From the NCBI RefSeq assembly GCF_022682495.2, contig NC_071391.1, positions 114,311,195 to 114,375,194 of the forward strand: a stretch of DNA of 64,000 nucleotides, read 5' to 3'. Positions 45,740-58,744 of the stretch are shown here, piece by piece (the stretch's first letter is position 1; every line of letters begins with the position of its first letter). Below the pieces are notes generated by a model. It did not search any database and was not told the DNA's origin. It was given only the letters and a program-made list of their open reading frames with translations. This DNA is from Desmodus rotundus (lineage: Eukaryota > Chordata > Mammalia > Chiroptera > Phyllostomidae). Position numbers and translations under genes: made by a program.

Positions 45740-48395
45740 TAAGTATAGTTGTGATAGATGAATGAGACATAGAGTCTGCTTAGATATTAGGAATAATTTA
45801 AAAATAGAATAGCATATGACCATAAATAGAGTGGAAGTAGTATTTTCAATGTCAGTTTTGTCTTTAGCAACTACTGGATTTAAGTTTGGGAGAGGGGACT
45901 GGCTTAAAATGGAGCATTCAAACAGATGTATTGATTGGGCAGATAAAAGTGGGAATGTGTTTATGAAAGTAAATGTTGCCTGCTCTTAACATACTTCTTT
46001 ATATCGGTAGAAACCTGAAAAAAATAGTTCTAGAATTATCTGCTCTGATGCCAAAAGTTTGATAATAAACCATCTTCTTGAAGTACCATGATATTTGAAT
46101 TTCAAAATAATTCCTCATGTTAGCATCTGTATGTGAGCAAGAAGGATATAAAAGAATTTGTGGTGTAGCTTCAGTAATTTCCTGACTGTAGTTTGATATC
46201 AAGGACATAGTAATCTCATTGTAGTCAGAATGCACACAGATGAAAACTAGTTCTTCTGAACATAAAGGTGTTTATTCTTGGGAAGTGGAAGTTCACACAA
46301 ATTGCTGGGAGGGCTGGAAGAACAGCGTCTAGCCTGAGATTCATAGAACGACACCACATAGAAATTCCACACAACTGGTCAACCAGAACAAATGCCAATT
46401 CTGCCACAATCTAGAATCTTGAAAAATGTGGTAGCTGCTGACTTGGCTACTTGAACCCTGCTCCGGGGCTAGGGAGCTGCCGTCAGAACTGTCGGCCCCA
46501 GAGCCCTGCAGTGGCTGCTTGAAGTGCACCAGTGAAAGGGATGTTTCAAGGGCTATTGCCTGTCTCCCAACTCAATTACAGATTCAACATTCACGCAAGT
46601 GTGTTTTAATGGTGGGTCCTAAATTACCTCTGAAACTCCACGTGCAAGGGAGTGTGGGAAATGTAATATTTTGTCGTCCAGCCTCTTCAATACAGAAGGG
46701 CGCCATTAAAGGAGTTTCAAACAGATGGTGAATAACACAATAGAGCATATACACTGCAATAAGCAAGTGTAATATACCAGAGAAGTTCTTCAATGCATGT
46801 TACTGAAGTAAAATGAGAAACTGGTAGGCAACTGACACCCAGTTTCATGGAGGCAATTATTGAGGAAAGCAATGATTGCTGAGCATTGAGCAGCCTTGGA
46901 AACCATTAGCATAATGAGAAAGATATAGAGATTGGGAAATTTTATAAAACCTGTAGTGTAAACTTGGAGCCTTCACCTCCACCCTTTCCAAGATTCCTTT
47001 AGTGAGTTGATATAGTGTCAGAAATAAGACTGCCTCAGACCAAAGCCAGGGCTTTTCTGGACCATAGCCTTTTCTCTTTGTATAAGTAAAGAAGGTGAAG
47101 AACTCCATTAAAGGGATTAATTGGATTGATTCTAGAACCACAATTATGACGTTTATTTCCACTGATCTTTCCCAAATTGAATTGTGCTGTATGTTCTCGA
47201 TGCACTTGGAAAACGATCATTCCATATGATAAATTCATACTGCAAACCCTTGTAATGTGCCAAATGAGCTTTTATGTGACACAGTAACTTTTAAAGCTTG
47301 CCAAAACTTTGAAATGTTGGAAAAGGTGTTGCTAGCTTTCAAAATGTGCTAATTGGGTTTGCCTACCCAGATGGCATAGAAGAAGGAGGGTGGGAAGAAA
47401 AAGGGGAAAAAAAAGGTGTCAGCTTATAGTTTCATCAGGAAAATTATAGGAATAACCCACAGAAGAACAAGTCATATTGGTGGATATAATAGGGTGATTT
47501 TAATCTTCTTTATCATGCTTTAAGGAATTTGTGTGTAGAGTTACTATTTAGGGAAAAAATCGAATCACAACAGCATAAAATAAACAATTGAGGTCCTATA
47601 AGATTCTGAGCACAGTTTTCAGAATCTCTAACTTAAAATGAACCATTCATATTTTACAATTATATAAATGGATCTAATGTAGCTGCTTAAATAGAGTTGC
47701 TTCTATGTGTGAAAATTGGTAAGATTACTTGTTTCTCTGTATAATCACATCTTCCTTTTCTTTTTTTAACCAAACTGAGATATAGCTACTTAGTCACATG
47801 TAAGTGACTAACAGTCAGTTTCCTGAAGAAAACATGCCAGTTTCTGTTTTAAAGATCTGTGATTCCTGATGTTCTTACTGACCCTGTGCTGTGCATTTCA
47901 CCATTTTGTGTGAATACTTCACATACTACCAGCTATTTAAAATAATTTATAGAATCCAGACATTTAAAAATACTTTTCTGCCATATCAGTCACTAAACCA
48001 ACTAAGCTACTTCAATTTCATTGGTTCTTCTTTCTAATATTATCCTAAATTTATTCTGTTAGGAGGCCTATCCGGCTGACCAAGAACTAAGAGCTAAGGG
48101 GTTTGACATTCTCGGGACTGTAATGAATGACTGATATGCAAAACAAATTAGACACTGCACTGAAGCTCGTGGCATCTAGGGTACAATTTTAACTGAAAAT
48201 TAAGTAAAAGATTGTGTAATTGTTATTTTGGACAGGCTCGAGACACAGAAAAAACAAAGCAAAGGAATACCAAAAGCTGACTCACAACTTTTTCTTTGTG
48301 AAAGAAATGAGGCATGTGGGAGCGAGTAGAGAGGATTATTTCAAAGCCACATTAATGCTCTGTGATTTGAAAAGTCAAGAACTGGAGATTTCCTG
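45740..48395. other. mostly unique DNA
   Basis: Positions 46220-46740 are richer in GC; the text 'gggagtgtgggaaatgtaatattttg' near 46650 and 'aaattgctgggagggctgg' near 46298 looks like an old repeat I cannot name. No gene is supported elsewhere. Confidence 0.4.
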
Positions 48396-48396
48396 T

Positions 48397-48761
48397 GGAA
48401 TGAATGTTTGCATCCCCCCTAAAATTCTGTTAAGATTGTACTTGTTAATATGATGGTATTTAGAGATGGGGCCTCTGGGAATTAACCAGTTTTAGATGAG
48501 GACAGGAGGGTGGAGCCCCAGGGTGGGATTAGTGCCCTTAAGGGAGGAGGAAGAGACACCAGAGCGCTCTCTCTCTACTTGCGTGCCAAGTGAGGATACA
48601 AAGGGAAGATAGCCACCAGCAAACCCACAAGAGGATCCTCAACAGGTATTAAATGTTCCAGGAACTTATTCTTGGACTTTTTATTCTCCAGAACTGTGGA
48701 AAATAGTTTTTTAAGCCACCCAGCCTATGGCAATTTTGTTACAGCAGCCTGAACTAAGACA
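48397..48761 (+). mobile_element. MaLR LTR (MST/MLT1-like)
   Basis: 'tggaatgaatgtttgcatcc', 'tgatggtatttagagatggg', 'gggattagtgcccttaag', 'agagacaccagagcgctc', 'ccagaactgtggaaaat', 'taagccacccagcctatgg' and 'acagcagcctgaactaagac' are the hallmark phrases of MST/MLT1 LTRs in order. It is about full length (365 bp) with no internal sequence attached, so it is a solo LTR. Confidence 0.85.
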
Positions 48762-48764
48762 AGA

Positions 48765-49620
48765 GCATGCCATGCTCTGGTACAGGAATGATTTTTGTCA
48801 ATAAGGGTTGAAGTTTGGGGTGGCAGTTGTGTGCTGGAGCTGAGAGCAAATGTTGTACCAGAGAAAAGGTCTTTACCGTGACACCACTTTTTTCTGATGT
48901 AATGGTCAGAAGAACCAACATAAGTTTTAGGGCAAAAATATTTTTCAGATGAATGAAAGATGTAAATATAAAATAAAAGAAAAAAGCATGAATTTAGGAA
49001 AGAAAAGAAAGCATAAGGCAGAAAAAATATAGACAATCATTTATTTTAATCCCTGAAGGTGAAGTTTTTTATTTGTTTTTTTTTTAATCACACAATGCAA
49101 GGCAGAGGTAGGTAAAATCAAATAATAGAGCTCTAGGTATGTATATAAATAAATTGGTAAGTACACCAATAGGTAGGACTATATTAGTTCTTGTTGGTTA
49201 AAATGTCCAAAAACTAATTAAAAAGGAAAGTACACATCAGATAAAAACATAGAGTAACATAATTAATATTTTTAAAATACTTAAAATAATTTGAAAATGC
49301 TTGTAATTATCTTTATAATCTTTTAAAAGTTTTATATTTTCTGGTATTTTATTTTATTCCTTTGAGAAGAGCATAATAATACTATTTTTTTCTATACGTA
49401 TAAGATCAGTTAAGGTGTGTAAATCTTGTTTCAAGATTTTCTAAACATAGTAACTACCCAACAATGGTTATTTGAAAAGATTATTTTATATTCTAATCAA
49501 CGATAATATCTTTAGCAAGGTCTAGAAAGTGCTGTACCATCCAGCCCTACTTACCCAGCAAGGCTCCACCTCTGGGAACACTGCATGAGCTGTCCTTGTT
49601 TTCCTCCTAGTGTTTTTCAC
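48765..49620. other. no recognisable content
   Basis: AT-rich unique DNA. Confidence 0.5.
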
Positions 49621-49623
49621 AGT

Positions 49624-50082
49624 GTGGTGGGTTGAATTGTGTGCCCCCCAAACCCACATAGGGAAAGATGTGTTCAACTCCTAAGCCCCAGCATCTGTGC
49701 ATGTAACCTTGTTTGGAAATAAGGTCTTTGCAGATGGAATCAAGTATCCAGATGAGGTCATACTGGATAGATGGGCTCCAAATCCAGTGGCTGATGTCTT
49801 TATAAAAGAAAGGAAATAAATATTTGGACACAAGACATAGAGGAATCACACAGAGAGAAGTTGGAGGCAGAGATTGGAGTGATGAGGCCACAAGACAAGA
49901 AATGCCTGGCGTCACCAGAACTGGAAGAAACAAGGAAGATTACTCTCCCCTAGGGCCTGTTGATGCCTTGATTTCAAACTTCAAGACTTCAGACCTGTGA
50001 CAGAATAAGTTTCTGTTGTTTGAAGCCCCCAGATTACAATGACTTGTTACAGGAGACCTATGAAGCTACTAGAGGTGGTCTG
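49624..50082 (+). mobile_element. MaLR LTR (MLT1-like)
   Basis: 'tggtgggttgaattgtgtgcc', 'ccttgtttggaaataaggtc', 'ctttgcagatggaatcaag', 'gatgtctttataaaagaaagg', 'gatgccttgatttcaaac', 'agtttctgttgtttgaagcc' and 'gttacaggagacctatga' match the MLT1 LTR layout. It is 460 bp, a solo copy. Confidence 0.82.
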
Positions 50083-50129
50083 AAATTAACTTCTTTATTT
50101 TTGATGTTTTCCTTGTTGTCCGTCTCCCT

Positions 50130-50262
50130 TCAGGAGCACGTGTACCCTGTGAAAGCAGAGGTTTGTCTCCTTCACCAGCGTTTCCCGTGACCCCAGTGAC
50201 ATTGCCTGCAGTATAGTAGGTACTTAAGAAATGAAGGAAGAAATAAATGGAGGATGATTGAA
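50130..50262 (+). mobile_element. L2 3' end
   Basis: 'gtttgtctccttcaccagcg', then 'tgcctgcagtatagtaggta' and 'cttaagaaatgaaggaag' is an L2 terminal segment, diverged. Confidence 0.5.
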
Positions 50263-50319
50263 TAAATACATAAAATAAAAAAGCAAATTATCATTTATTA
50301 CAAATGACCAATGACTACA

Positions 50320-50965
50320 TTGAAATTGTTTCCACTTACGAAATAAATCAAATACCTTCAGTTAAATAAAAATGAGATAAAATTTTTTATTTATTAAATA
50401 GGTAAGTGTTTAAAAAAGTTCATAATAGCCAGCAATGATAGAAACATAAACAATTTTATCTCACTGCTGGTAAGTATTAAACTGGTATATATTTTAGGAA
50501 AAATAACTTAATAATACATATTCTTTGACTATTTCTATTAATTTATTCTTAGGAAAAAATTATAGAAATTGATTTTTTTCAATAAGTATATGTCTGCTGA
50601 GATTATTTATAATAGTTTAAAAGCTTGAAAGAAAAACAACAAATGTTAATAATTGATTAAATAACTATTGATACATTACGAACTTTATACAAAATATTTT
50701 AATACAGAGAGATGTGCTCCTGGTTTACTGTTAAGTGAAAAAAATTAAGCTATAAACAAGTAGAATACTACGGACCCAATTTTGGGAACATATAAATATA
50801 TTTGCATATTTATATATGTATAAAGACTGGACATGTTTGTAGTAGTTATCCCTGGATTGTGGGATTCAAGCAATTTTTTTGTGGCTTTTTTATATCTTCC
50901 AATAGTTTCCACAGTGAACATTCATTATGTTTATAGTCAGAAAATAATTATTAAATGAGAAGAAT
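50320..50965 (+). mobile_element. old L1M 3' end
   Basis: 'tctcactgctggtaagtatta', 'ctattaatttattcttagg', 'agattatttataatagttt', 'gattaaataactattgatac', 'actgttaagtgaaaaaaatt', 'atatttgcatatttatatatg' and 'agtagttatccctggattg' run in the order of an L1M ORF2 tail and 3' UTR. Strongly diverged and non-coding. Confidence 0.68.
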
Positions 50966-50966
50966 T

Positions 50967-52222
50967 GAAGAAGTCTTTGTTTTATGGCTCAGCTATAACA
51001 TGTCCTTGAATAATGCTATTGTGCTCTTAGAAATCATAGGCTTGCATTTTTCTGTCAATAATACATTGAAATCTAAAGACTTTATATAACTAATGATGTA
51101 GCACAAAAATATTAGGCAATTTACAAGTCAGGACTTATTTGTACTTCTCTTGGGAAGCCAAATAATGTGTTTCCTTAACCCATACCTTGATTATACCCTA
51201 GTTTGATAAAATGTGGAGTAGGAGACAATCCAGCTATAAACACAGCGGTGAAAATCTCCAACATATTTTCCATTCTATGCAATGGTAATGATTTTATTGA
51301 AGGCTGAACAGCTGATCTAAAATTATTTTCCTAAGGAAGAAAAATGCTCTAAATAAGAAATTTGGTAATACTTTTTCTCCAATGGCCACTTTTTAAAAAT
51401 TATGTAAAAAGGAGGGAAAAAACATCATGGGTTTAAAACTCAGGGTTTCATGTTGAAATCTGATATTCCTGATCCCATATAAAGATGCCATGGGCTCTTT
51501 GTGGGAATGCAAATGAGAAATGTAGTTAGCAAAGTCTGTGCTTTAAAATGACTGTGAAAATGATGCTTTTGTCATGTACCCTCAATGGTAAACAAGAACC
51601 ACAGGCTCAGGGAGAGTCTGGTATAGGGTGGGGGTGGTGTGGTTGACCCGTAGGGGAGAGCAGCCTGCCGCCTGCCTACCCTGCCCTGGCCAGGGGCCGG
51701 CTTTGCATTCTTGGGTTATTTACCTAACTTCTACAAACACTCTCCTCATTCTTAAAACAGCATAACAACATTATCAGAAAATGTTTTTAGCACCTAATGT
51801 GCTTCATAGTGACTGTCTTTGTTCAGGAGAAAAAAAGGTATATTCTTATGGAACACCACCAAGCTCTTTCACTGTTCTTATTTCAAAACATGTCCATCAC
51901 TCATGGTGTAGTTACTTCACTTAACTCTGACCGGTTTCCTTGGTGGTCTTTTCCTGTTGCCCTGAGCTGGCAGAAAGCCTGACTTCTTTGTTGCTGTGTT
52001 CAGAAGGATGAAGCTGGATCACAGCTCACAGCGACTCGCTTTTGCTATAATTACCAACCAAGAAACCCAGGCATTCCAAGTTATGATACACAAAGTTAAA
52101 GAAATGCCAGAGACAAAGACTTTTTTCCTATCACCTCTTAGCAGGTGTCATTCTCTGTGCCAACTCAGAATTATGTCTCCTCTGCATCTTAGCTGTCCCT
52201 TGAGTTTGAGTCACTAGTTGGC
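50967..52222. other. no recognisable content
   Basis: Unique DNA. A GC-rich patch lies at 51610-51710 without CpG enrichment. Confidence 0.5.
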
Positions 52223-52224
52223 TG

Positions 52225-52505
52225 GACCATTCAGATCAATGATCCTCAAACTCTTTGGCTTAAAACATTGGCACTTAGTGTGAGATGGTCCTGCATTAAC
52301 ACAAAATTGCAAAACAAAGCATTGCTTAGTTAACTTATAAGTTATTGTTTTTCCTGATGCACAGTTCTATATCTTATTTGCAATAAATCACATTATACAT
52401 GTATTCAGTAGAGCAGTGACATGCTGTTTTTCAAATTACATCATGGTTCACTGAAAAATAAAAGAGATCTTTCAGTTCCATTGCACTGTAAGTCTTATCT
52501 TTCCA
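52225..52505. mobile_element. possible hAT-like remnant
   Basis: 'atcaatgatcctcaaactctttgg' resembles the CAGTGGTTCTCAAACTTTTTGG end of Charlie-type hAT elements. The opposite end was not identified, so this is weak. Confidence 0.3.
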
Positions 52506-52629
52506 TCTCTTTTCTTTGATGTATTTTTTGGCAAGTAAAAAATTAATTATAACTAATAAGCCTTCCATTATTATTATGGTTCAAGGATGAGATCCAGGGT
52601 TTATAAAGTATGTAGAGACACTCTACCCC

Positions 52630-53010
52630 CAAACATATATCTAGGTACCTGGCACATACTTACTGCTCAATTACTATTTATAAATTGAACAAATAAATGA
52701 ATGAAATATTAAGGATCTGTGACAATCACATCTTTACTGTGCATCAGTAATAGTAGGACAATTTCAATAGTGTTGGAATGATTGTGGAAGAACAACCGGA
52801 ATTTTACTAATTCAGTATATCTTTGCAGCTGCTAAGAAAAAAGTACAGAACTCAGCTTCAGGGCTCTTTTTCAGGCTTTGGAGGAGGGGCTCCTGTGAGG
52901 TAAGAGCTGATTGGAAGTTACAGATAGCAATCCTTCAGCACAGTGCTCCAGTGCCAAAGGGCATTCAGCAAATGTTCTTACTGATTGTTTCTAGCCTTTA
53001 CTTTCACTCT
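52630..53010 (+). mobile_element. two L2 3' end fragments
   Basis: One at 52640-52712 ('aggtacctggcacatacttac', 'aacaaataaatgaatgaa') and one at 52935-52990 ('cagcacagtgctccagtgcc', 'gcattcagcaaatgttc'). Both are short, old ends; intervening DNA is unique. Confidence 0.5.
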
Positions 53011-53014
53011 CTTA

Positions 53015-54819
53015 GGCATATCAAAATGAAGAAAAAGAAAGTCTCACACATACACTCTTCATTTTCCAGTAAACTTTATAGCCTTGCATTTTACCCAGAC
53101 CTTTTTCCTGCAAATCATTTTACACATTAGAGTTAACCGCATGTATCTCAAGGGTTGCTTAAAGGTGAATAACTTTCAGTTTGGGGACAGTGTTTTTTCT
53201 AAGGTTGATAAAAGGAAATTTAAAAAGCTACACTAAATTAGTTGTTATTATAAGACCCTAGAGGCACCATTAAACAGACAAAAAGGAACCTAGAATAATC
53301 TTTGTTTGCTTTTGTTGAATAGTAACAATTTCTAAAAAGCATTTTGTTTTATTTTGAGCTGAAGAAGGTTTGCTTTCTCTTGGAGATTTGTTTAATATTT
53401 TATATAAATCCAATATGCAGTGATTCTAGGATCTTAAGTTTGAGATACCTCTTATCTGAACCAGTACTTACTAAGTTAGTTCTGGACAAGATGACCCCAG
53501 TTATGATGGAACTATTGAGAAAATGTTCTGTGACATTGTCAACTTCAGTGTCATGAGAGCCATATTAGAACAGTGCTTTAAACATGCAGTATGCATAGTG
53601 CTGTTTTAGGAAAATACAACGATGCATCACCTCCACCGAAGAGTATATTGATACTACTTGTCCTGTATATTGAACTTGAATCACTTTTAAAGGCCAGGAC
53701 TTCTTTCCTTCAGATATTTGCAGTCAGGTAAGCATCTAAGTTAGTCTGGGGTTAAAATAAAAAGACAAAAAGATTAATTGCATTTTGAACTGTTAGATAT
53801 TGTTGTTATTTTAATCCTCACTGTTAATAAGAACATGAATCAGCTCTTTTACCAATAAAAGAACAATTTTGAAATAATTGCTATCTGTTGAATTAAGTGG
53901 ACAAGTGAGAGGTGGAGGAGAACACCCGTATGAGCATGTGCACAATACACATTACATGACTGCGACATTCTTTCACGTAAAAACATTTCATTTGCATTCC
54001 GTGCACGTGGAAACACTTAACAATATCGCAGAGTGTTAGTGTAAAGGCTATTAAAAGATCAGCTCGGTATTTTCTTGCTGAAAACTCACTGCAGTGTTGG
54101 CCTTGACATGACCTATAGAATTTTAGGTTGGCAGAAAACCAACTTTGAAATTTGTTCTGTAGCAAATCATTGTGGCAATATACTTCCAGGAATTAAATCC
54201 TTTACATCACACGGCAGTGTTGCCAGAGAGCGCGTAGGGTCTCTTCTGACAGGAACCATGAGAGAAACTTGGGCCAGAAATTCAAAGCCATATGTTAGTC
54301 CTGTCAAAAGTGATATGGATCTGCTTACAAAAACCTTGCACAGTGGCTTTGCCAGGAACCCCGTGGCCGTGTCCTGCCGGAAAGCTATTGCACGTGTTAT
54401 CACTGCCAGAAACCGATGCTGCTCTGGGATCATCCAGCAGCACTAAAAACTCAACCTCTGGGTTTCTACTGCCAGCCTTTAACCATTAACAGAGGCTGGA
54501 AGTGTATTACAGGGAAATGAGGCCTATTTGCCCTCTCTAGGGTGAGGGTGGGCATTTCCATTGGCTCAAGTTCTTGGAGTTAATTAGCTCTTTGGAAAGG
54601 ATTTCTGGCTGGAACTGTATTAGTTATTTGTTTTCTGATGTATGTGAATTCTATCTAACATTTTCCCAAGAATGAACTTAAATTATTTTTTATTTATAAA
54701 AATGTATTTTTATAAATTACAAATATTTGTTTTCATAATTGCAAAAAATTTATTTATTTTATATATAAAGGGGGAATGGCCAGATAAAAGTACTGTAATT
54801 TCAAGCTATTTTGTCATCA
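53015..54819. other. unique DNA, complex block at 54000-54500
   Basis: No transposon is recognised. The block 54000-54500 has balanced composition, several retained CpGs and overlapping open frames on both strands (123 codons plus, 88 codons minus) with no domain. Overlapping open frames in CpG-bearing DNA are not evidence of coding. It may be conserved non-coding sequence. Confidence 0.4.
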
Positions 54820-54831
54820 GAAGATTAGTTA

Positions 54832-55043
54832 GCCCTGGCTGGTGTGGCTCAGTAGATTGAGCACTGGCCTGCGAAGCAAAGGTCACTGGTTTGAGTCCCA
54901 GTCAGCGCATATACCTGGGTTGTGGGCCAGGTCCCTGGTAGGGGGCACATGAGAGGCAACCACACATTGATGTTTCTCTCTCTCCCTCTCTTTCTCCCTC
55001 ACTTGCCTTCTCTCTAAAAATAAATAAATAAAATCTTTTAAAG
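54832..55043 (+). mobile_element. VES SINE with target-site duplication
   Basis: 'gccctggctggtgtggctcag', B box decayed to 'gtttgagtcc', core 'ccctggtagggggcac', CT-rich run and 'aaataaataaataaaatc' tail. Flanks GAAGATTAGTTA (54820-54831) and GAAGAGTAGTTA (55044-55055) differ by one base. Full length and young-looking. Confidence 0.95.
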
Positions 55044-55059
55044 GAAGAGTAGTTAATAT

Positions 55060-56555
55060 ATTATAAAGTGTACTAAATAATCAACTTAGTGTTGCTGTAC
55101 AAAAACTAGAGTAACCACAAAGTTTCCAGTTTGATATTTGTGGCACAAAACCATTCCTGAAAAATAACTCCCATATCAATAAGACATAAATACATTTTAC
55201 TTTGAAAAGAATATTGGGCATATTTGGAACCTGAATTTTTTAAAAGACTTTTCAGTTTTGAATTAATAAGCCTATTGACCAAAGCTGTGAAAAGCTATGC
55301 TACAGACAGTATGGTCCATGAGACGATGCCAGTTTCTGAACTGTTGCAATTGATCTATTGAAGACAAGTACAGTGAATCAGGGAATGCGCTTAGAAAATG
55401 TACGGCAATTTGATATTGCTGAAATTTTTCATTGTATTTTATGAAATATCAGTTTAAAATAGATTGAAAATTAAAAATTTCTAGTCACCATTTCCTCACC
55501 ATGATTAGACATTGCCAATCAATCACAGACTTGATTTAACCATTTTTGATCACTGTTATGCAGGCTCTGCCCATCATTTTTTCTAGCACAGTATTAGTAA
55601 CCCTGTTCTATAATATGTGTACATTAATGTTTGGGTGCCTTGAAATTTGTGCAAAACAATGATATCTGAGTCAGCCGATGACTCCAATCTGAGCCCCTTC
55701 TCTTTCTTAACCAGTTCCATTCTGGGGAACTCTAAAAACGATATTATTTTGTCAAAAATATGGAGTGACTATGTATAAGTTTTCTTACCTATATAGCTGA
55801 CCCTCGCTGAAAAATCTGTATGCAATTTCCCTTATTAGTAATAGTAATTGACGAAACTTAGGTGGCTCTTAGTTTCATGAAGAGTATAATGATGTTGGGT
55901 TCATGATCACGTTCTCATGAGAATCAGTTCCCACACAGGTGAAAAATCTAGGCTCCAAATCCTGCTATTGGCTCTGCAGGCTACATATAGTCTCCATTTT
56001 GTTTCCAAAATTAGGTATCCTTAAGCATTTAGTCCACCTCTAGCTTTTACCCAAGAGCTACTTGTGGAAAACACAGCATTAGCTGGGTTCTAAGCTGAGC
56101 AGTGGGATTTCAGCAGGAAAATGGCAGGGACCATCTCTGCTGGCAGGGCACTCACCATGTAGCAAGGGAGAAAAATATTGCGCACACACAAAATAATTAC
56201 ACACGTTAGTATATAAATGCTAATAGAGAAAAAGGACTTGTTAATTGAATTTTAGTATGTCATAGAATAATATATATTTAACATGATGACATATACCTAT
56301 AATTTCTGCAATAAAAATGTTTTCACAATATATTGTTTCAAAAAAAAGGTTATCAGAGCCACATATATAAAAAAACCTAAAACTATATTCTTGCAATTTT
56401 ATGTGTGTCAATATAAAGAAATTAATCAAAGCATTAGCTATAAAAAAACCTGCAGGAGATCTTGGAGATCATTTTTTCATCAATTCTTTGTACATTTCTG
56501 AATTATTTTAATATTTTACAGTGAACTTATGTCTTATAAGAGAACAAAGATAGTT
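55060..56555. other. no recognisable content
   Basis: AT-rich unique DNA. A 'gttatatttttgatg'-type tract at its right end leads into an antisense L1. Confidence 0.5.
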
Positions 56556-56559
56556 GATT

Positions 56560-57340
56560 TTAATGACATTTTTAAAAATTTATTTTTAGTTATATTTTTG
56601 ATGATGAAAGGTTTTAATTTATCAATACTTTCATTTATAATTTCTACCTTTTGTATTATGTAAAGGCCTTTTCTTGATTAAATACTATTTTAACATTTGT
56701 ATTCTAGTTATATTTTTGGTTTCATGTTTTACTATTAATTATTTAATCATTTTGAAATTTATTTTGACACATAAAATGAGGTAAGCATCTTTTCTCCCCT
56801 CAAAAGGTTGGTCAGTAATTTCAACCCCATTTATAGAGTAACTTGGGTATTTAGTGCTACCTTAAAACACCATCTCATTCGTGCGCTAGTTAAGTATTGT
56901 TTTATTTTCTGGCTTTTTGTTCAGTTAACTTATCTACTTGTCTAATCAGTGACCAGTACAATGTTATTTAAAGTATCATTATCTTTACTGCATATCTATA
57001 CTTTTTATACTTTTATACTTTTTAATATTAACTTAAATGTGTTGTTTAGATTTCTCTTCCATTTTAGAATTTTCAATTATTTGTTTCAAATTCAGATATG
57101 AATGTTTTTCCCAGGAGTAAATTATATAAAAATTATTTGAGTGAGAACTGCCATACATTTTTATATTGACTTCACAGAAATTTTAGAATAATTTTATAAA
57201 AGTACATAATTAGGATTTTGACTTAAACTAAATTCAACTAATTTGGCAATTGTTTTCAAATTTGTATTATTCTTTATTTCTATTCAATAGTAAGATCAAA
57301 CAATATCCTTCTAATATATTGAAATCAATAAAGTATTTTT
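56560..57340 (-). mobile_element. very old L1 ORF2 fragment, antisense
   Basis: 'tcagtaatttcaaccccattta', 'gttaacttatctacttgtctaat', 'cagtgaccagtacaatg', 'tctttactgcatatct' and 'tttttatattgacttcac' follow the reverse of an L1 ORF2 C-terminal stretch. The match is by order of phrases; divergence is high and the ends are approximate. Confidence 0.5.
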
Positions 57341-57344
57341 AATC

Positions 57345-58150
57345 TTTCTGTATAAGCATCATGTTTATAATTATGCTACTTCTCTGTATTTCATTCTTCT
57401 TGTTATTGTGCTTGTGGTGTTTACCTTTCAGCTGTCGTCTGTTATGCAAATGTCTGTTGTTCTGCATTCACGATCTTTTACATTGTGTCAGTGGTCAGAG
57501 AACAATCATATATTAACTAAATATCAAAATGGGTAGATTTTTTATATTTTTATAAACTATGGAAAAATTTACGTAGCTGAACCCTTTCTCTTCCTTTATT
57601 TTCTTTTTGTCTTTCCCAAATATGGACATCTTTTCCCTTAAAAGCAGTTCCTAGCTATCTCCTCTGCTTTTTCCTGCTAGCTTCAGGTGTGTGGTTTCAC
57701 ACTGAATCTATTATTCTTTCACCCCTAGAGCCATTTTATTTCTCCACGTGAGCTGGGGGTTGTGGGGGGGGGAGATTTTTTTTTCCCTTTGAACACGTAC
57801 TTAAAAATTAGATAAAACATTTTTAGCACAACCACACAGCATGGGACTGAGTGGAGTGGCATCCTATTTAATAGATGAGTGTATGTTAGTTCAAGGCCTC
57901 AGGACAGGGCTCCAAAATATTGAAAATTTTAAGAAACATAATTGAGGCTTAAATTTTATTGTTTCAAATCAGGCCCCACCTACTCCTGAGATGTGGTACT
58001 GCAGCCAAATACCTCACATGGAAGACAATAGGCTGACATCCCATTTCCAAGGATAGCTTCCTGTTTGTTCCTTCAAGTATGTGATGCATATAATGGCAGT
58101 TAGCCTTTTTCCAATATAGTATAAAATTCGAACACTTTCAAAACCTATAC
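57345..58150. other. unique DNA
   Basis: A G run (57753-57771) followed by a T run lies in the middle. No gene. Confidence 0.5.
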
Positions 58151-58154
58151 ATTT

Positions 58155-58742
58155 GTAGATCAAGTGATTTAGTTTTGTTTTGTGTCACTACTTTATCAAT
58201 AATTATTTTGTGCCCTTTCTATGTGCCAAGAGCTATTCATATTACTAAGAAAATCATGGTGATCATTCCAAAATCGTGGCCTAATGGAGTTCATGTTTGG
58301 AGGGTCTACCATAAGTATATAGCTATGTAAGTGTCTTAGATAATGATAAGGACTCTAAAATAACAAAACAACACCATGAGTTAGAGAGTGGCGGGTAGGG
58401 CTTCGTTGCTACTTTATCTGATTGTCATGTGAGACCTCTCCAAGAAGGTGGTCTTTATGGTAGATGTTAAGAAGACAGACATGCCCAGGGTATTCCAGAG
58501 AGAGGACAGAGTCCCTGCAAAGATGAAACACAGGTGTCGGCTTGGCCCCCCCAGGGACTGGAAAAGTAACCTTTCTGGAGCAGAATGAACAGACAGAAAC
58601 TGATGTGGGGTCAGAGAGATAGCCAGGGGTCTTGTGTATCGTATGAAATAGCTTAAACATTGGGTTCCCTCACAAACGCCATGCTCTATGAAATGGCATT
58701 CTGCTGTCTAATACGTAGTACAGGCTCAATAAACGTGACTTG
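58155..58742 (-). mobile_element. L2-like or other ancient repeat
   Basis: 'tttctatgtgccaagagctatt', 'ggcctaatggagttcatg', 'gatgttaagaagacag', 'gtattccagagagaggac' and 'ggtcttgtgtatcgtatg' occur in the order of a known type of old mammalian repeat. The stretch closes with an L2-type end on the plus strand ('gtacaggctcaataaacg', 58720). I cannot separate the families with certainty. Confidence 0.45.
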
Positions 58743-58744
58743 AA

